Positions 1 to 5,485 of a stretch of 5,485 nt of DNA are shown one piece after another. Below the pieces are notes generated by a model. That model saw nothing but the letters and a program-made list of their open reading frames with translations, did no database searches and was not told the origin of the DNA. The stretch is from an uncultured Treponema sp. (lineage in GTDB: Bacteria; Spirochaetota; Spirochaetia; Treponematales; Treponemataceae): positions 1 through 5,485 of the forward strand of contig CAJOPO010000066.1 of the NCBI GenBank assembly GCA_905236315.1, in the 5' to 3' direction. The number at the start of each line of letters is the position of its first letter. Position 1 is the first letter of the stretch. Both the position numbers and the translations under genes were made by a program.

Positions 1-22
1 AATAGGATTGACTCATCCTATT
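1..22. repeat. Short inverted repeat, 8-bp stem
   Basis: The arms AATAGGAT (1-8) and ATCCTATT (15-22) are perfect reverse complements around the 6-nt loop TGACTC. The structure begins exactly at the window edge, so it may extend further left. Its right arm overlaps by four bases the left arm of the stronger hairpin at 19-59, so the two cannot fully form together. There is no T run after it, so it is not a typical intrinsic terminator. Its function is unknown. Confidence 0.55.
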
Positions 23-59
23 GCCGCGAAACTTCGCTTACGCTTGTTTCGCGGCAATA
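19..59. repeat. Strong GC-rich hairpin upstream of the operon
   Basis: The arms TATTGCCGCGAAAC (19-32) and GTTTCGCGGCAATA (46-59) form a perfect 14-bp stem with a 13-nt loop that holds CGCTT twice, separated by one A (35-45). The GC-rich core stands out from the AT-rich surroundings. Because the element is nearly symmetric it would fold on either strand. No T tract follows on the + strand, which argues against a classical Rho-independent terminator. It could be a dispersed palindromic (REP-like) element, a transcript-end stabiliser for a gene to the left, or a barrier between transcription units. One window cannot show whether it is repeated in the genome. Confidence 0.75.
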
Positions 60-91
60 TAGGCAGAACATAATAGATAACGAGAAACAAT

Positions 92-98
92 GGGAGTG
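92..98 (+). promoter_or_regulatory. Ribosome binding site that sets the start of the first gene
   Basis: GGGAGTG, with a GGAG core at 93-96, lies 8 nt before the ATG at 105. The alternative in-frame ATG at 90 has only a weak GAGAA-like stretch upstream and would place this strong site inside the coding region. This site therefore favours the start at 105. Confidence 0.7.
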
Positions 99-104
99 TG
101 TAAG

Positions 105-1334
105 ATGTTCTTGTATATAGACCCTGGTACAGGAAGTATGCTGTTCTCTATACTAATAGGAATTGTAAGTACCGCAGTATTCTTTAGCCAGAGAGTATTT
201 ATAAAACTTAAATTTGTAATAAGCGGTGGCAGGTCAAGCAAAATATCCAAAACAAAAATACCCTATGTAATATTTTCTGATGACAAACGCTATTGGAACG
301 TGTTTAAACCCATTTGTGACGAGTTTGAAAAACGTGGTATAAACTTAACTTTTTGGACAGCAAGCAAAGATGACCCTGCATTAGAACAAAAGTATAATCA
401 TATAAAAACAGAATTTATAGGTGAAGGAAACAAAGCGTTTTCTAGGCTAAACCTAATGAATGTGGGAACTGTAATTTCTACAACACCAGGACTTGATGTC
501 TACCAATGGAAAAAAAGCAAAAATGTAGACACTTATATTCATGTTTTTCATTCAGTAAGTGATGGAACAGGTTACAGAATGTTTGGCTTAGAAGCCTATG
601 ATGTAATTCTTGCAGGTGGAAGCATTGTAAAGAAATATCTTGATATAATAAGTCAGAAGAGAGGCCTACCCCAAAAAGAAATTGCCATTACAGGCATTAC
701 CTATATGGATATTCTAAAAAGCCGACTAACAGAGACTGAGCAAAAAATTACACATAACATAAAGAGTAATGAAAAAACTGTTCTTCTAGCTCCTTCTTGG
801 GGCAGCAGTGCCATTTTATCTAAATACGGAGAGAATATAATAAATGCCCTGCTTAAAACAGATTATAAAATAATAATACGTCCTCACCCTCAGTCTGCAA
901 TCTCTGAAAAGAAGCTTTTAGATAGCTTAATGGCACGCTTTCCTCAGAGCAATAAACTTGAATGGAATTTTGATAATGATAATTTTGAAGTTCTTTACAA
1001 AAGCGATATTATGATTTCTGATTTTTCTGGAGTTATATATGATTATGCCTTTGTTTTTAATAAGCCTGTAATATATGCAGAGGTTAACTTTAACTCCGCC
1101 CCATACGATGCCGCTTGGATAGACGAAGAGAAATGGATGATACAAAAGCTTCCATCATTGGGCTATCCACTAAACGAAAAAGATTTTTGCAATATACAAA
1201 ATGTTTTAGATAAGGCAATCACTAGCAATACAATAAAAGCCTCTCGTAATGAAGTAAAAAAGCTGTGCTGGGCTAACGAAGGAAATGCTGCCAAAAGCAT
1301 TACGGAATACATAATCAATAGGAAAGCAAAGTAA
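105..1334 (+). CDS. Membrane-anchored CDP-glycerol glycerophosphotransferase-like protein (TagB/TagF family)
   Basis: Predicted GT-B-fold enzyme of the family that transfers glycerol phosphate (or another polyol phosphate) from a CDP-activated donor to a lipid-linked or glycan acceptor on the inner face of the membrane. The 409-residue product opens with YIDPGTGSM (residues 4-12), then a hydrophobic stretch to about residue 33 that looks like a single membrane anchor, then basic residues. Family-like motifs follow: HVFHS (146-150, candidate for the catalytic His region), RPHPQS (259-264) and SDFSGVIYDY (305-314) with KPVIY soon after, which is very typical of the donor-binding end of these enzymes. 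Length fits a single-domain TagB-type enzyme, not the longer TagF polymerase. The start at 105 rather than 90 rests on the ribosome binding site and on the motif lying at the very N terminus. The stop overlaps the next start by one base. CDP-glycerol is assumed from the family; CDP-ribitol or another donor is possible. Confidence 0.85.
   Translation: MFLYIDPGTGSMLFSILIGIVSTAVFFSQRVFIKLKFVISGGRSSKISKTKIPYVIFSDDKRYWNVFKPICDEFEKRGINLTFWTASKDDPALEQKYNHIKTEFIGEGNKAFSRLNLMNVGTVISTTPGLDVYQWKKSKNVDTYIHVFHSVSDGTGYRMFGLEAYDVILAGGSIVKKYLDIISQKRGLPQKEIAITGITYMDILKSRLTETEQKITHNIKSNEKTVLLAPSWGSSAILSKYGENIINALLKTDYKIIIRPHPQSAISEKKLLDSLMARFPQSNKLEWNFDNDNFEVLYKSDIMISDFSGVIYDYAFVFNKPVIYAEVNFNSAPYDAAWIDEEKWMIQKLPSLGYPLNEKDFCNIQNVLDKAITSNTIKASRNEVKKLCWANEGNAAKSITEYIINRKAK
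1320..1326 (+). promoter_or_regulatory. Ribosome binding site and coupled start (TAATG)
   Basis: AGGAAAG lies 7 nt before the ATG at 1334, inside the last codons of the upstream gene. The upstream TAA (1332-1334) and this ATG share one A, a layout that usually means translational coupling of the two proteins. Confidence 0.7.
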
Positions 1335-2278
1335 TGAAACAAACACGATATATTTCTTTTTCAGAAATTTCAAACCTAAACATATCACCAGAAGAATGTT
1401 TAAAATGGGCAAGGACTGTTATAAAAAACAAAAACGACTATAAACTACCTGCTAAGACAAGCATAAAATTCGATAAAAATAATTTCTTTACCACAATGCC
1501 CTCTATGCTTCCTAACGAAGATATATTTGGAGTGAAGGTTGTTTCACGTCTTTTAGACCGTTCTCCTGCCATAAAAGCAGATATTCTTTTATATAAAGTT
1601 AGTTCAGGAGACTTACTGGCTCTAATGGATGGCACCTGGATAACAACATGGAGAACAGGGGCTGTAGCTGCATTAACAATAGATATTCTAAAAAGTGAAA
1701 GTGCAAAAACTTACTCTTTTATAGGGCTAGGAAACACAGCAAGGGCAACACTTTTATGTATGAACAGTATTCTTTCTACAAATCCTTGCACAAATAAAGA
1801 TATAAATGTTCAACTTCTATCATACAAAAATCAACATGAAGATTTCATAAAAAGATTTAGCAATTTTAAGAATATTCATTTTTCCGTTTTTGATAATGTA
1901 CAAAGCCTTATTCAGCACTCTGATGTAATTATTTCTAGCGTTACTGCAATGGATTCACTTTTTGCAAAAGAGAGTGATTTTAAAGAAGGTGTACTTGTAG
2001 TTCCAATTCATACAAGGGGCTTTCAGAACTGTGATTTAGCATTTGACAGAATTTTTTGTGACGATATTAGCCACATTCAAGGATTTAAGCATTTTTCTGA
2101 ATATAAAAATGTTAGTGAAATGACTGATGTATTAAACAGCTCCACATTTGTACGGGGGGGGGCAGAAAGAATTATTGCATACAATATCGGAATTTCAGTT
2201 CAAGATATTTTCTTTGCACATGAAGTCTATAAAAAAATATGCACTAAAGAGAATGAGCATAAAAAATATTGGATTTAA
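1334..2278 (+). CDS. Ornithine cyclodeaminase/mu-crystallin superfamily protein
   Basis: NAD(P)-dependent superfamily that includes ornithine cyclodeaminase, ketimine reductases, alanine dehydrogenases and SbnB. The 314-residue length is normal. Visible hallmarks: MPSMLP then GVKVVS (55-71, K68 matches the conserved substrate Lys), LALMDGTWITTWRTGA (95-110, R107 matches the conserved Arg), a Rossmann dinucleotide motif GLGNTARA (131-138), and the C-terminal ERIIAYNIGISVQDI (278-292). Where true ornithine cyclodeaminases carry a catalytic Asp in a G-x-D-x-P-G-K stretch, this protein reads IHTRGFQNCD (225-234); by-eye alignment puts His226 or Thr227 there, so proline formation from ornithine is doubtful. 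The opine-dehydrogenase-type gene follows 26 nt later, which suggests joint amino-acid/2-oxo-acid chemistry. A run of nine G lies within codons 274-276. Substrate unknown; family assignment is firm, the specific reaction is not. Confidence 0.85.
   Translation: MKQTRYISFSEISNLNISPEECLKWARTVIKNKNDYKLPAKTSIKFDKNNFFTTMPSMLPNEDIFGVKVVSRLLDRSPAIKADILLYKVSSGDLLALMDGTWITTWRTGAVAALTIDILKSESAKTYSFIGLGNTARATLLCMNSILSTNPCTNKDINVQLLSYKNQHEDFIKRFSNFKNIHFSVFDNVQSLIQHSDVIISSVTAMDSLFAKESDFKEGVLVVPIHTRGFQNCDLAFDRIFCDDISHIQGFKHFSEYKNVSEMTDVLNSSTFVRGGAERIIAYNIGISVQDIFFAHEVYKKICTKENEHKKYWI
2154..2162 (+). repeat. G9 homopolymer tract inside a coding region
   Basis: Nine consecutive G encode part of Arg274 and all of Gly275-Gly276 in the ornithine-cyclodeaminase-like protein. 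In DNA this AT-rich such a run is conspicuous and is the kind of tract prone to slipped-strand mispairing. With nine G the frame continues into the conserved C-terminal motif, so the in-frame (ON) length is present here. One extra G would end the protein at the TGA at 2221-2223 (296 residues). One fewer G would run on to the TAA at 2310-2312 (325 residues). Both replace the conserved C terminus. Confidence 0.8.
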
Positions 2279-2292
2279 ACAACTTATAAATC

Positions 2293-2296
2293 AGGA
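2293..2296 (+). promoter_or_regulatory. Ribosome binding site of the opine dehydrogenase-like gene
   Basis: AGGA lies 8 nt before the ATG at 2305, in the 26-nt gap after the preceding stop. This supports the ATG at 2305 as the start. Confidence 0.6.
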
Positions 2297-2304
2297 TAAA
2301 CAAA

Positions 2305-3429
2305 ATGCTTAAAAACATAAAGAACATAACAATAGTTGGAGCGGGGAATATAGGGCTTGCTTCTGCTGTAGATATTTCACAAAACGATATATACACTGTT
2401 ACCCTACTTTCTACAAGAGCAGAAAGTCTTTTAAATGATTTTAGTAAAATTGATTTTGAAACTGGTAAAATAATTAAGGGCAAAAACATAAAATTAACGG
2501 CAGATTATAAAGAAGCATTTTTAGAATGTGATGCTGCTATAGTTACTCTACCTAGCTTTCTTATAAAGGACTTTGTAAAAAGCATTTCTTCCTTTTCTCC
2601 TAAAATAATAATTTTTACTCCAGGCTATGGTGGAAAAGAATTTTATTGTGCGCCATTATACAAAAATGGCATTATAATAGCAGGAACAGACCGCTCCCCT
2701 TATGTTGCAAGGCTAAAAAATAATAATACGGTATGTGCTTCTAAGAAAAAACAAATACGTGTTGGCTTCATGGGTAAAGAAGATGAAAATGCTCTTTGCA
2801 CCTTACTTGAATCTTTTTTTGAAATAAAATGTAGCCCATTAAAAAACTATCTTACAGTTTCACTTACGCCATCAAATCCGATATTGCACACCTCTCGTCT
2901 TTATTCACTTTTTAAGGATTGTGATTTTTCAACACCATTTCATAGAATGATAAAATTTTACGCTGAGTGGAATAACGAAGCATCTGAAATCATATTCAAA
3001 ATGGATAAAGAACTTCTTTTAATATGCAAGGCGTTCAAAAACATTGATTTACAAGGTGTAGTTCCAAACTACGTTCACTATGAAGCAGACAGCATAGATT
3101 CACTTACAAAAAAGATTTCTTCGATTGAAAGTCTTAAAAATATTACTGCTCCTATGAAACAAATAAAAGATAAGTTTTTTATAGATTCATCTTCAAGATA
3201 TTTTAGAGAAGATTTTCTACATGGGCTTTGCAATATAAAAGGTTTTGCTGACATAGCTGGAGTGGAAACACCGTGTATGGATAAGGTTCTTAAATGGTAT
3301 GAAAAAATTAGCAAAGAGGAATTGTTTGATTTTAATGGAAACTTCTGCGGCAAGTCTTTAGCAAATACGGAGATTCCGCGTAACTTTGGCTTTAGAGATA
3401 TAAAAGAACTTGAAAACTTTTACCTTTAG
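2305..3429 (+). CDS. NAD(P)-dependent opine (octopine/nopaline) dehydrogenase family protein
   Basis: Members of this family reductively condense the amino group of an amino acid with a 2-oxo acid (pyruvate, 2-oxoglutarate) to give an opine, or run the reverse, in the cytoplasm. The 374-residue product has an N-terminal Rossmann domain with ITIVGAGNIGLASA (8-21; G12-x-G14-x-x-G17) and a C-terminal helical domain. SLTPSNPILHTSRLYSLF (186-203) matches the family's N-P-x-x-H segment, with His195 the likely catalytic base. SSRYFREDFLHGL (296-308) followed by IAGVETPCMDKVLKWYE (317-333) matches the conserved R-Y-x-x-E-D-x-x-x-G-L and G-V-x-T-P-x-x-D blocks. All expected landmarks are present, so it looks functional. 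The substrate cannot be told; possible relatives in role include CntM (staphylopine) and enzymes making carboxyethyl-amino acids. It lies 9 nt before a membrane phosphotransferase-like gene and follows the cyclodeaminase-like gene, so it is probably co-transcribed with both. Confidence 0.85.
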   Translation: MLKNIKNITIVGAGNIGLASAVDISQNDIYTVTLLSTRAESLLNDFSKIDFETGKIIKGKNIKLTADYKEAFLECDAAIVTLPSFLIKDFVKSISSFSPKIIIFTPGYGGKEFYCAPLYKNGIIIAGTDRSPYVARLKNNNTVCASKKKQIRVGFMGKEDENALCTLLESFFEIKCSPLKNYLTVSLTPSNPILHTSRLYSLFKDCDFSTPFHRMIKFYAEWNNEASEIIFKMDKELLLICKAFKNIDLQGVVPNYVHYEADSIDSLTKKISSIESLKNITAPMKQIKDKFFIDSSSRYFREDFLHGLCNIKGFADIAGVETPCMDKVLKWYEKISKEELFDFNGNFCGKSLANTEIPRNFGFRDIKELENFYL

Positions 3430-3432
3430 GAG
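3428..3432 (+). promoter_or_regulatory. Ribosome binding site overlapping the upstream stop codon
   Basis: AGGAG lies 6 nt before the ATG at 3439, and its first two bases are the end of the TAG stop (3427-3429) of the opine dehydrogenase-like gene. It is the best consensus site in the window and fixes the start of the last gene. Confidence 0.75.
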
Positions 3433-3438
3433 AAATTT

Positions 3439-5485
3439 ATGTTATCAATTTTATATAACACTATCATATCACCTTTAGAATTAGTATTTGAAATTATCTT
3501 TGAGTTTATGTTCCGTTTATTAGGGAAAAGACAAATAAATCAAGGACTTGCAGTTATTGGAGTGAGCATTGCAATAAGTCTTTTTACCCTGCCCTTATAT
3601 AGACGTGCTGATGCTGTACAAAAGAAACAAAAATCCATACAAAAAAAATTAGAACCATGGCTTTTTCATATAAAAAAGACGTTTAAAGGCGATGAACGCT
3701 TTATGATGACCCAATACTATTACAAAATAAATACATACAGCCCCATTCAAACTTTGCAAGGTTCTATTTCGCTTCTTTTGCAAATTCCGTTCTTTATGGC
3801 AGCGTATCATTTTCTTTCTAATTTAGCAGTGTTAAACGGAGCGTCATTTGGTCCTATAACAAATCTAGGATTACCTGACGCACTAATTCATATAGGAACT
3901 ATTCAGATAAATGTCCTACCTATTTTAATGACGGTAATTAATTTTATATCTTCTACCATTTATTTAAAAGGTTTTTCTATTAAAGATAAAATGCAAACTT
4001 ATGGAATGGCATTAATTTTTCTCGTGCTACTTTATAACTCCCCTAGTGGTCTTGTAGTGTACTGGACATGCAACAATATTTTTTCGTTAGTCAAAAATAT
4101 TTTTTATAAGATAAAATCTCCACATAAAGTAATTGCCATTTTATGTGCCATAATTGGAATAATATTCTCTGTTGTAATTTTTATGAGTGGTATTTTAGAC
4201 TCCAAACTAAAAACTTTATTAGTGCTCTCATTCCAATACATTACATTAGTTCCCCTGCTTTTTCTTCTTGCGAAAAACACTTCTACAATACAAAGGTTAA
4301 AATCACTGTTAAAACGAATAAACATTCCACAGGAAACAACTTATGTAACTTTTCTTTTACCAGCAATTTTTCTTACTATATTAACAGGGATACTTATTCC
4401 TTCAAGCGTTATTGCAAGTTCTCCTAATGAATTTGCCAACTTCGAAAATTTCAAGAATCCGCTTTTATTCTTAATACACTCAACATCTTATGCAGTAGGA
4501 TTTTTTATTTTCTGGGCAGCAATCATTCGCTTTATGTTAGCAAAAAATCAAAGGGTGTTTTTTGACATCTTATTTTGGATTTTTTCAATAACATTTATAA
4601 TTAACTATATGTGCTTTGGTAAGAACTTAGGCGTACTAAGTCCTATTTTAATATATGAAAATGGTGTAAAGTTTTCTAAATCTCTAAGGCTTATAAATCT
4701 TAGTATAATATGTGCAATCGCTTTTATACTATTTATGATTTTTAAGTTTAAGAAATTTGTAACATCTATATATATTATTCTGCTAATCTGTATTGGTGTA
4801 TTGTCTATAAGAAATATATACAACACAAAAGTACAACTTGCAAAAGCAGAAAAAATTATAAATAATCTGGAAAATATAAATGATACAGAACTAAAGCCCC
4901 TTTTTAACTTGAGCACACAGGGGAAAAACGTTATTGTCTTTATGCTTGACCGCGCAATTAGCGGCTATATTCCTTATATCTTTGAAGAAAGGCCAGAACT
5001 AAAAAAGCAATTTGCAGGATTTACATATTATCCAAACACAATATCGCATGGATTTTTCACAAATTTTGGAAGCCCTGCCCTATTTGGCGGTTATGAATAC
5101 ACAGTTCAAGAAATGAATAAAAGGGAGTCTGAGTCTCTTGTTGAAAAACACAATGAATCATTAAAAGTTTTACCTGTTCTTTTTGACAGTGAAGGATATA
5201 AGGTTACAGTCTGCGACCCACCCTATGCAGGATATAGTTATCCTCCAGATTTATCAATTTTTGATGAATATCCTAACATAAAAAAATATATAACGCGAGG
5301 AGTTGTTAAAAATAAAGATTTAACAAACAGTGTAAAAGACTATACTTTAGAAGTAAATGAAAGAAATTTCTTTTGCTATAGCATATTTAAAGTGCTACCC
5401 CTAGCGTTTTCAAAGATATTTTATGACTCTGGAAACTATTATAACTCAAAAAATATAGAAGGAAAGGTAAATTATCAAAACTTCT
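3439..5485 (+). CDS. YidC/Oxa1-like domain fused to a sulfatase/LTA-synthase-like domain (3' end missing)
   Basis: The frame is open from 3439 to the window end, giving 682 residues without a stop. Residues 1-220 resemble the conserved YidC/Oxa1 core: a helix at about 36-54, a basic cytoplasmic loop (55-95), YSPIQTLQGSISLLLQIPFF (100-119), a helix at 158-176, and the signature YNSPSGLVVYW (199-209). There is no lipobox or large N-terminal periplasmic domain. About seven more hydrophobic segments follow (near 229-250, 259-278, 302-325, 341-367, 374-393, 418-435, 439-457). From residue 495 an alkaline-phosphatase-superfamily domain begins: NVIVFMLDR (497-505, Asp504 a likely metal ligand), then HGFFTNFGSPALFGG (537-551) with Thr541 as candidate nucleophile, as in phosphoglycerol transferases. 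The remaining metal ligands would lie beyond the edge. Inference: a membrane phosphotransferase acting on a surface polymer or lipid, with a built-in insertase-like module. The usual YidC groove Arg appears to be Ser47, so insertase activity is doubtful. Confidence 0.8.
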   Translation, partial: MLSILYNTIISPLELVFEIIFEFMFRLLGKRQINQGLAVIGVSIAISLFTLPLYRRADAVQKKQKSIQKKLEPWLFHIKKTFKGDERFMMTQYYYKINTYSPIQTLQGSISLLLQIPFFMAAYHFLSNLAVLNGASFGPITNLGLPDALIHIGTIQINVLPILMTVINFISSTIYLKGFSIKDKMQTYGMALIFLVLLYNSPSGLVVYWTCNNIFSLVKNIFYKIKSPHKVIAILCAIIGIIFSVVIFMSGILDSKLKTLLVLSFQYITLVPLLFLLAKNTSTIQRLKSLLKRINIPQETTYVTFLLPAIFLTILTGILIPSSVIASSPNEFANFENFKNPLLFLIHSTSYAVGFFIFWAAIIRFMLAKNQRVFFDILFWIFSITFIINYMCFGKNLGVLSPILIYENGVKFSKSLRLINLSIICAIAFILFMIFKFKKFVTSIYIILLICIGVLSIRNIYNTKVQLAKAEKIINNLENINDTELKPLFNLSTQGKNVIVFMLDRAISGYIPYIFEERPELKKQFAGFTYYPNTISHGFFTNFGSPALFGGYEYTVQEMNKRESESLVEKHNESLKVLPVLFDSEGYKVTVCDPPYAGYSYPPDLSIFDEYPNIKKYITRGVVKNKDLTNSVKDYTLEVNERNFFCYSIFKVLPLAFSKIFYDSGNYYNSKNIEGKVNYQNF

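Noticed and set aside
8..13. TTGACT as a -35 promoter element
   Set aside because: No -10-like sequence lies 16-18 nt downstream; that stretch is the GC-rich hairpin stem and loop.
19..60. Rho-independent terminator
   Set aside because: The stem is strong but no run of T follows on the + strand, and on the other strand the bases after the stem are not T-rich either.
69..74. CATAAT as a possible -10 promoter element
   Set aside because: It is one mismatch from TATAAT, but the expected -35 position falls in the right arm of the hairpin (about 46-51, GTTTCG) and does not resemble TTGACA. In AT-rich DNA such matches are common.
90..104. Five-codon N-terminal extension of the first gene (ATG at 90)
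   Set aside because: The strong GGGAG site lies inside this extension at ideal distance from the ATG at 105, and the conserved motif then falls at the protein's N terminus.
3641..3648. A8 run in the last gene as a second phase-variable tract
   Set aside because: Runs of seven or eight A or T occur repeatedly in this AT-rich window (for example 2231-2237 and 2814-2820), so it is not exceptional, unlike the G9 run.
4143..4427. Plus-strand open frame of about 90 codons
   Set aside because: It is an out-of-frame shadow inside the YidC/sulfatase-like gene, with no convincing ribosome binding site and no domain.
4605..4916. Minus-strand open frame of about 100 codons
   Set aside because: It lies wholly within the well-supported membrane-protein gene, opposite its transmembrane region, and matches no recognisable family.
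1..5485. CRISPR array, tRNA, rRNA or insertion sequence
   Set aside because: No regularly spaced repeats, cloverleaf-like sequence, rRNA-like stretch or transposase motif was seen, and coding genes fill almost the whole window.

Overview
The window is a compact, AT-rich bacterial operon fragment with four genes, all on the + strand and tightly packed: a 1-nt overlap, then gaps of 26 nt and 9 nt. The last gene runs off the right edge. Each gene has a purine-rich Shine-Dalgarno site. The organism cannot be named from the sequence. AT-richness, a membrane-anchored CDP-glycerol-transferase-type enzyme and a YidC/sulfatase-like fusion would fit an AT-rich Firmicute (Clostridia/Lachnospiraceae type) or a spirochaete such as Treponema. 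A long G tract inside a gene is also reminiscent of treponemes or Campylobacterota.

Layout. Positions 1-104 are non-coding and dominated by two overlapping hairpins, the second with a 14-bp perfect GC-rich stem. Positions 105-1334 encode a single-domain, TagB/TagF-like glycerophosphotransferase with one N-terminal membrane anchor. Positions 1334-2278 encode an ornithine cyclodeaminase/mu-crystallin superfamily enzyme with a run of nine G near its 3' end. Positions 2305-3429 encode an octopine/nopaline (opine) dehydrogenase family enzyme. Positions 3439 to the end encode the first 682 residues of a large membrane protein: a YidC/Oxa1-like domain, about seven more membrane helices, then the start of a sulfatase/LTA-synthase-like (alkaline phosphatase superfamily) domain.

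How the genes may work together (inference). The first and last genes point to assembly or modification of a glycerophosphate-containing surface glycolipid or polymer: a cytoplasmic-side CDP-polyol transferase and an outward-facing phosphotransferase. The two middle genes look like opine chemistry: reductive joining of an amino acid to a 2-oxo acid, and a ketimine-reductase or cyclodeaminase type partner. An attractive but unproven reading is that they supply an unusual amino-acid or opine substituent for the surface polymer, with the G9 tract making that step phase-variable. Substrates cannot be read from the sequence, and no export, activation or ligation gene for an opine lies inside the window.
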